From the NCBI RefSeq assembly GCF_001650635.1, contig NZ_LWQU01000141.1, forward strand, positions 1 to 64,000: 64,000 bases of DNA. Direction: 5' to 3'. The DNA comes from Magnetospirillum moscoviense. Lineage in GTDB: Bacteria > Pseudomonadota > Alphaproteobacteria > Rhodospirillales > Magnetospirillaceae. The notes under the pieces are model-generated. The model did not search any database. It was given only the letters and a program-made list of their open reading frames with translations, and had not been told where the DNA came from. Both the position numbers and the translations under genes were made by a program. Positions 61,642-64,000 of the stretch are shown here, one piece after another (positions within the stretch are counted from its first letter, which is position 1; each line of letters starts with the position of its first letter).

Positions 61642-63264
61642 ATGACGCATCCGACCGAACGGGCCGCCTGGCGGGCGCTCGAGGCCCATGCCCAGGCGAT
61701 GGCGCCGGAAACCATGCGCGAGATGTTCGCCCGCGATCCCGGGCGCTTCGCTGGCTTCTCCGCCCGGCTTGACGATTTGCTGCTGGATTATTCCAAGAAT
61801 CGCGTCAGCCATCAGACCATGACGTTGCTGATGGACCTGGCCCGCCAGTCCGGCGTCGAACATGCCCGCGCCGCGATGTTTGCCGGCGAGAAGATCAACG
61901 CCACCGAACGGCGCGCCGTGCTGCATGTCGCCTTGCGCCACCGCGACCATTCGGCCATCCGCGTCGATGGCGCCGACGTCATGGGGCCGGTGCGGGCGGT
62001 GCTGGCCAAGATGAAGGATTTTTCCGTCGCCGTGCGCTCGGGCGCCTGGACGGGTGCGACCGGCAAGCCGATGACCAGCGTGGTCAATATCGGCATCGGC
62101 GGCTCGGACCTTGGCCCGGTGATGGTGACCGAGGCGCTGAAGCCTTATCACCAGCCCGGCCTGGCGGTGCGCTTCGTCTCGAACGTCGACGGCACCCACA
62201 TGGCCGAGACGCTGAAGCTGTGCGACCCGGAAACCACCTTGTTCATCGTGGCGTCCAAGACCTTCACCACCCAGGAAACCATCGCCAATGCCACCAGTGC
62301 GCGGGACTGGCTGATCGGTCATCTGGGGGCGTCGGCGGTGCCCCGGCATTTCGTGGCGCTATCGACCAACGAGGCGGCGGTGACCGCCTTCGGCATCGAC
62401 CCGGCCAACATGTTCGAGTTCTGGGACTGGGTCGGCGGGCGCTATTCGCTGTGGTCGGCCATCGGCTTGTCGATCGCGGTGGCCATCGGCTTCGAGCGGT
62501 TCGAGGAATTGCTGGAAGGGGCCGCCCGCATGGACCAGCATTTCCTGACCGCGCCCTTGGACGTCAATATGCCGGTGATCCTGGCCATGCTGGGGGTGTG
62601 GTACAACAACTTCCTGGGCGCCGCCGCCTATGCCGTGCTGCCCTATGACCAGTATCTGCACCGGCTGGCCGCCTATCTGCAGCAGCTGGACATGGAAAGC
62701 AACGGCAAGGGGGTGGCGCTGGACGGGACGCCGGTCACCTGGCAGACCGGCCCGATCCTGTTCGGCGAGCCGGGCACCAACGGCCAGCACGCCTTCTATC
62801 AACTGATCCACCAGGGCACCAAGCTGATCCCCTGCGACTTCCTGGTCGCCGCCAATAGCCACAACCCGCTGGGCGAGCACCATGACCTACTGCTGTCCAA
62901 CGTGTTGGCCCAGCCGGAAGCGCTGATGAAGGGCCGCACCCTGGCGGAAGTGAAGGCGGCCGATCCCACATTGTCGGACGAGCAGGCGGCGCACCGGGTG
63001 TTTTCCGGCAACCGGCCCAGCAACACGCTTCTCTACAAGCGGCTGGACCCGCGCACGCTGGGCATGCTGATCGCCCTTTACGAACACAAGGTGTTCGTCC
63101 AGGGCGTGGTGTGGGCGATCAATTCCTTCGACCAATGGGGGGTGGAACTGGGCAAGCAACTGGCCAAGACCATCCTGCCCGAGCTGAAGAACGGCCCGAC
63201 GCCCGGCGCCCACGACAGCTCGACCGCCGGCCTGATCGAGGCGGTGCGGGCGATGCGCTCGTAA
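61642..63264 (+). CDS. pgi: Glucose-6-phosphate isomerase
   Basis: A 540-residue glycolytic enzyme. [18 protein letters not shown] near 150, [20 protein letters not shown] near 210, and [26 protein letters not shown] near 375 are signatures. [21 protein letters not shown] near the end has the catalytic Lys/His zone. ATG 61642 follows GGGGGAA. Ordinary family length and codon use. Confidence 0.97.
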   Translation: MTHPTERAAWRALEAHAQAMAPETMREMFARDPGRFAGFSARLDDLLLDYSKNRVSHQTMTLLMDLARQSGVEHARAAMFAGEKINATERRAVLHVALRHRDHSAIRVDGADVMGPVRAVLAKMKDFSVAVRSGAWTGATGKPMTSVVNIGIGGSDLGPVMVTEALKPYHQPGLAVRFVSNVDGTHMAETLKLCDPETTLFIVASKTFTTQETIANATSARDWLIGHLGASAVPRHFVALSTNEAAVTAFGIDPANMFEFWDWVGGRYSLWSAIGLSIAVAIGFERFEELLEGAARMDQHFLTAPLDVNMPVILAMLGVWYNNFLGAAAYAVLPYDQYLHRLAAYLQQLDMESNGKGVALDGTPVTWQTGPILFGEPGTNGQHAFYQLIHQGTKLIPCDFLVAANSHNPLGEHHDLLLSNVLAQPEALMKGRTLAEVKAADPTLSDEQAAHRVFSGNRPSNTLLYKRLDPRTLGMLIALYEHKVFVQGVVWAINSFDQWGVELGKQLAKTILPELKNGPTPGAHDSSTAGLIEAVRAMRS

Positions 63265-63265
63265 A

Positions 63266-63441
63266 GAAGTCCTTCGCTTCGATCGGGGTGCCTTTTCTTG
63301 TTTGGCGTCCGCTATAAGGCGAGCAGGGCTCGCCGCAGCGCGGGGAAACGACCGGAACCCGCGCGGAAAGCTTGCTTGAGCACGGGTTCACCCAACAAAA
63401 ATCGGGGAAAAGTACACCGAGGCGAAGCCGAGGGACTTTTT
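63266..63441. repeat. MITE-like element with imperfect terminal inverted repeats
   Basis: 63267-63305 and the reverse complement of 63393-63440 share AAGTCC.TCG.CTTCG..CGG.GT..CTTTTC and TTGTT.GG over about 40 positions. The 90-base interior has no ORF worth calling. Could be a miniature inverted-repeat element or a large hairpin after pgi. Confidence 0.5.
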
Positions 63442-63455
63442 CACGGACAACGGGG

Positions 63456-63860
63456 TCAGTGATGGACCAGGGTCTCGGCCTTGTCCATGACCCGGCGCCA
63501 CATCAGCCAGGCGATCGAGGGTAGCATCAGGGTCAGGCCCAGGCGGGCAAAGACGGCGCTGGCGCCGTTGCGTTCGCCCGATAGCAAGATGGTGTCGGCG
63601 CAGGCGAAGCGCTGCGAGAACTCGCCCTCGCAACTGGCCAGGCGTTCCTTGACCGCCGGCGAGCGGTGATGTTCCAGCGCGTTGGGGCTTAGTTCCGACA
63701 GCATGGCCTGGCCGACCACGCCGATCCACGCACAGCACAAGATCGCCAGCACCTGGCCCAAAAGGCGCAAGCGGTGATGGAGGCGTTCCAGTGGATGGAT
63801 GCGGTGGGTCACGTTGCCAAGCCTTCTGCTGACAATCGGAGTTTCTCTCCAGGTCGTCAT
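63456..63860 (-). CDS. Small membrane protein, hypothetical
   Basis: A 134-residue protein with two likely membrane helices: about 33-52 (LGQVLAILCCAWIGVVGQAM) and 104-123 (FARLGLTLMLPSIAWLMWRR). The loop between has Cys pairs (ASCEGEFSQRFACADTIL), perhaps a disulfide in the periplasm. Family not recognised. ATG 63860 preferred, as the longer form adds an unlikely tail. Confidence 0.6.
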   Translation of the reverse strand: MTTWRETPIVSRRLGNVTHRIHPLERLHHRLRLLGQVLAILCCAWIGVVGQAMLSELSPNALEHHRSPAVKERLASCEGEFSQRFACADTILLSGERNGASAVFARLGLTLMLPSIAWLMWRRVMDKAETLVHH

Positions 63861-63894
63861 TATGCCGTTTTTTGGCGATTTTCGCAAGTTTAGC

Positions 63895-64000
63895 CTAACA
63901 GAAGTCGCGCGAGCGCGGCACCAGCAGGCCCAGCGCCCCGGTCATGTCCAGGATGGTCTTGGCGACGACGTGGACCACCGGGCCTTCGCGCTGGATGGTG
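63895..64000 (-). CDS. dnaE2: Error-prone DNA polymerase DnaE2, C-terminal end (cut by window edge)
   Basis: The last 34 codons in frame: TIQREGPVVHVVAKTILDM, then GALGLLVPRSRDFC and TAG at 63895-63897. The QREG.V.HVVA and final SRDF motifs match the C-terminus of DnaE2/ImuC translesion polymerases. The imuA/imuB partners, if present, would be outside the window. Confidence 0.8.
   Translation of the reverse strand, partial: TIQREGPVVHVVAKTILDMTGALGLLVPRSRDFC

Noticed and set aside
1-64000. CRISPR arrays, rRNA genes or complete insertion sequences
   Set aside because: No regularly spaced repeats, rRNA-like sequence or transposase was seen anywhere in the window.

Overview
The window comes from the chromosome of a GC-rich alphaproteobacterium. 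The gene set, the B12-dependent metabolism and the many chemotaxis and two-component genes fit Rhodospirillales, and a Magnetospirillum/Phaeospirillum-like organism is my best guess; that placement is inference because no 16S gene is present. Most of the window is ordinary core genome with short intergenic gaps, many 1-4 base stop/start overlaps and clear intrinsic terminators. Both ends cut a gene: the start of tuf (EF-Tu) on the left and the tail of an error-prone DNA polymerase (DnaE2 type) on the right.

Layout: 1-1383 holds tuf, tRNA-Gly, tRNA-Tyr, rlmB and tRNA-Thr. 1339-5812 is a small integrative island inside tRNA-Thr. It carries a tyrosine integrase, a serine recombinase behind a 38-base palindrome, a possible ADP-ribosyltransferase-like protein, a broken type I methylase and a Cys/His-rich unknown, with direct att repeats and paired integrase arm-site-like repeats at both ends. 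5823-19800 has a DUF2920 hydrolase, a phytase-like esterase, DUF2237, feoAB, a ChbG-like deacetylase, a large unknown gene, an OxyR-like LysR regulator, asd, a 34-residue small ORF, yqgE and a DsbD/ScsB-type reductase. 19900-24070 has a double hemerythrin protein, the late cobalamin genes cobT, cobS and cobC, and rlmJ.

24358-34781 is a signalling block: a PAS protein overlapping an MCP, an Atm1-type ABC exporter, a receiver/pentapeptide-repeat protein, and a five-gene operon that combines SiaB/SiaC partner-switch proteins with a response regulator and two histidine kinases, followed by a lone DnaA domain IV protein and a PilZ protein. 34861-39643 is a trehalose operon (GH15, otsB, and otsA fused to a membrane sensor-like region). 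39900-40750 is a small accessory patch with a brnT/brnA toxin-antitoxin pair next to tRNA-Ala. 40895-48009 has yggT, yggU, folD, nnrU, a lytic transglycosylase, a zinc-ribbon/DUF3426 protein, and an ftsE-ftsX-ydcF-plsC operon.

48379-53970 has the B12-dependent ribonucleotide reductase nrdJ behind a cluster of DnaA boxes, then hslR, terC, fdxA, carD and a catalytically degenerate phosphatase-like gene. 53989-61581 has an OmpA-like lipoprotein, tRNA-Arg, a YkgJ protein and the cytochrome c maturation operon ccmC-D-E-F-G-H-I (no ccmA/ccmB beside it). The window closes with pgi, a MITE-like inverted repeat, a small membrane protein and dnaE2.

How parts join up: cobT/cobS/cobC make the cobalamin that NrdJ needs. 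Fdx, Feo, Atm1, hemerythrin and Ccm products all belong to iron/heme/redox metabolism, as expected for a microaerophilic respirer. The most unusual items are the chimeric tRNA-Thr island, the Sia/two-component hybrid operon, the lone DnaA-domain regulator with its upstream palindrome, the DnaA boxes before nrdJ, the poly-G tract before the PAS gene, and the sensor-OtsA fusion.
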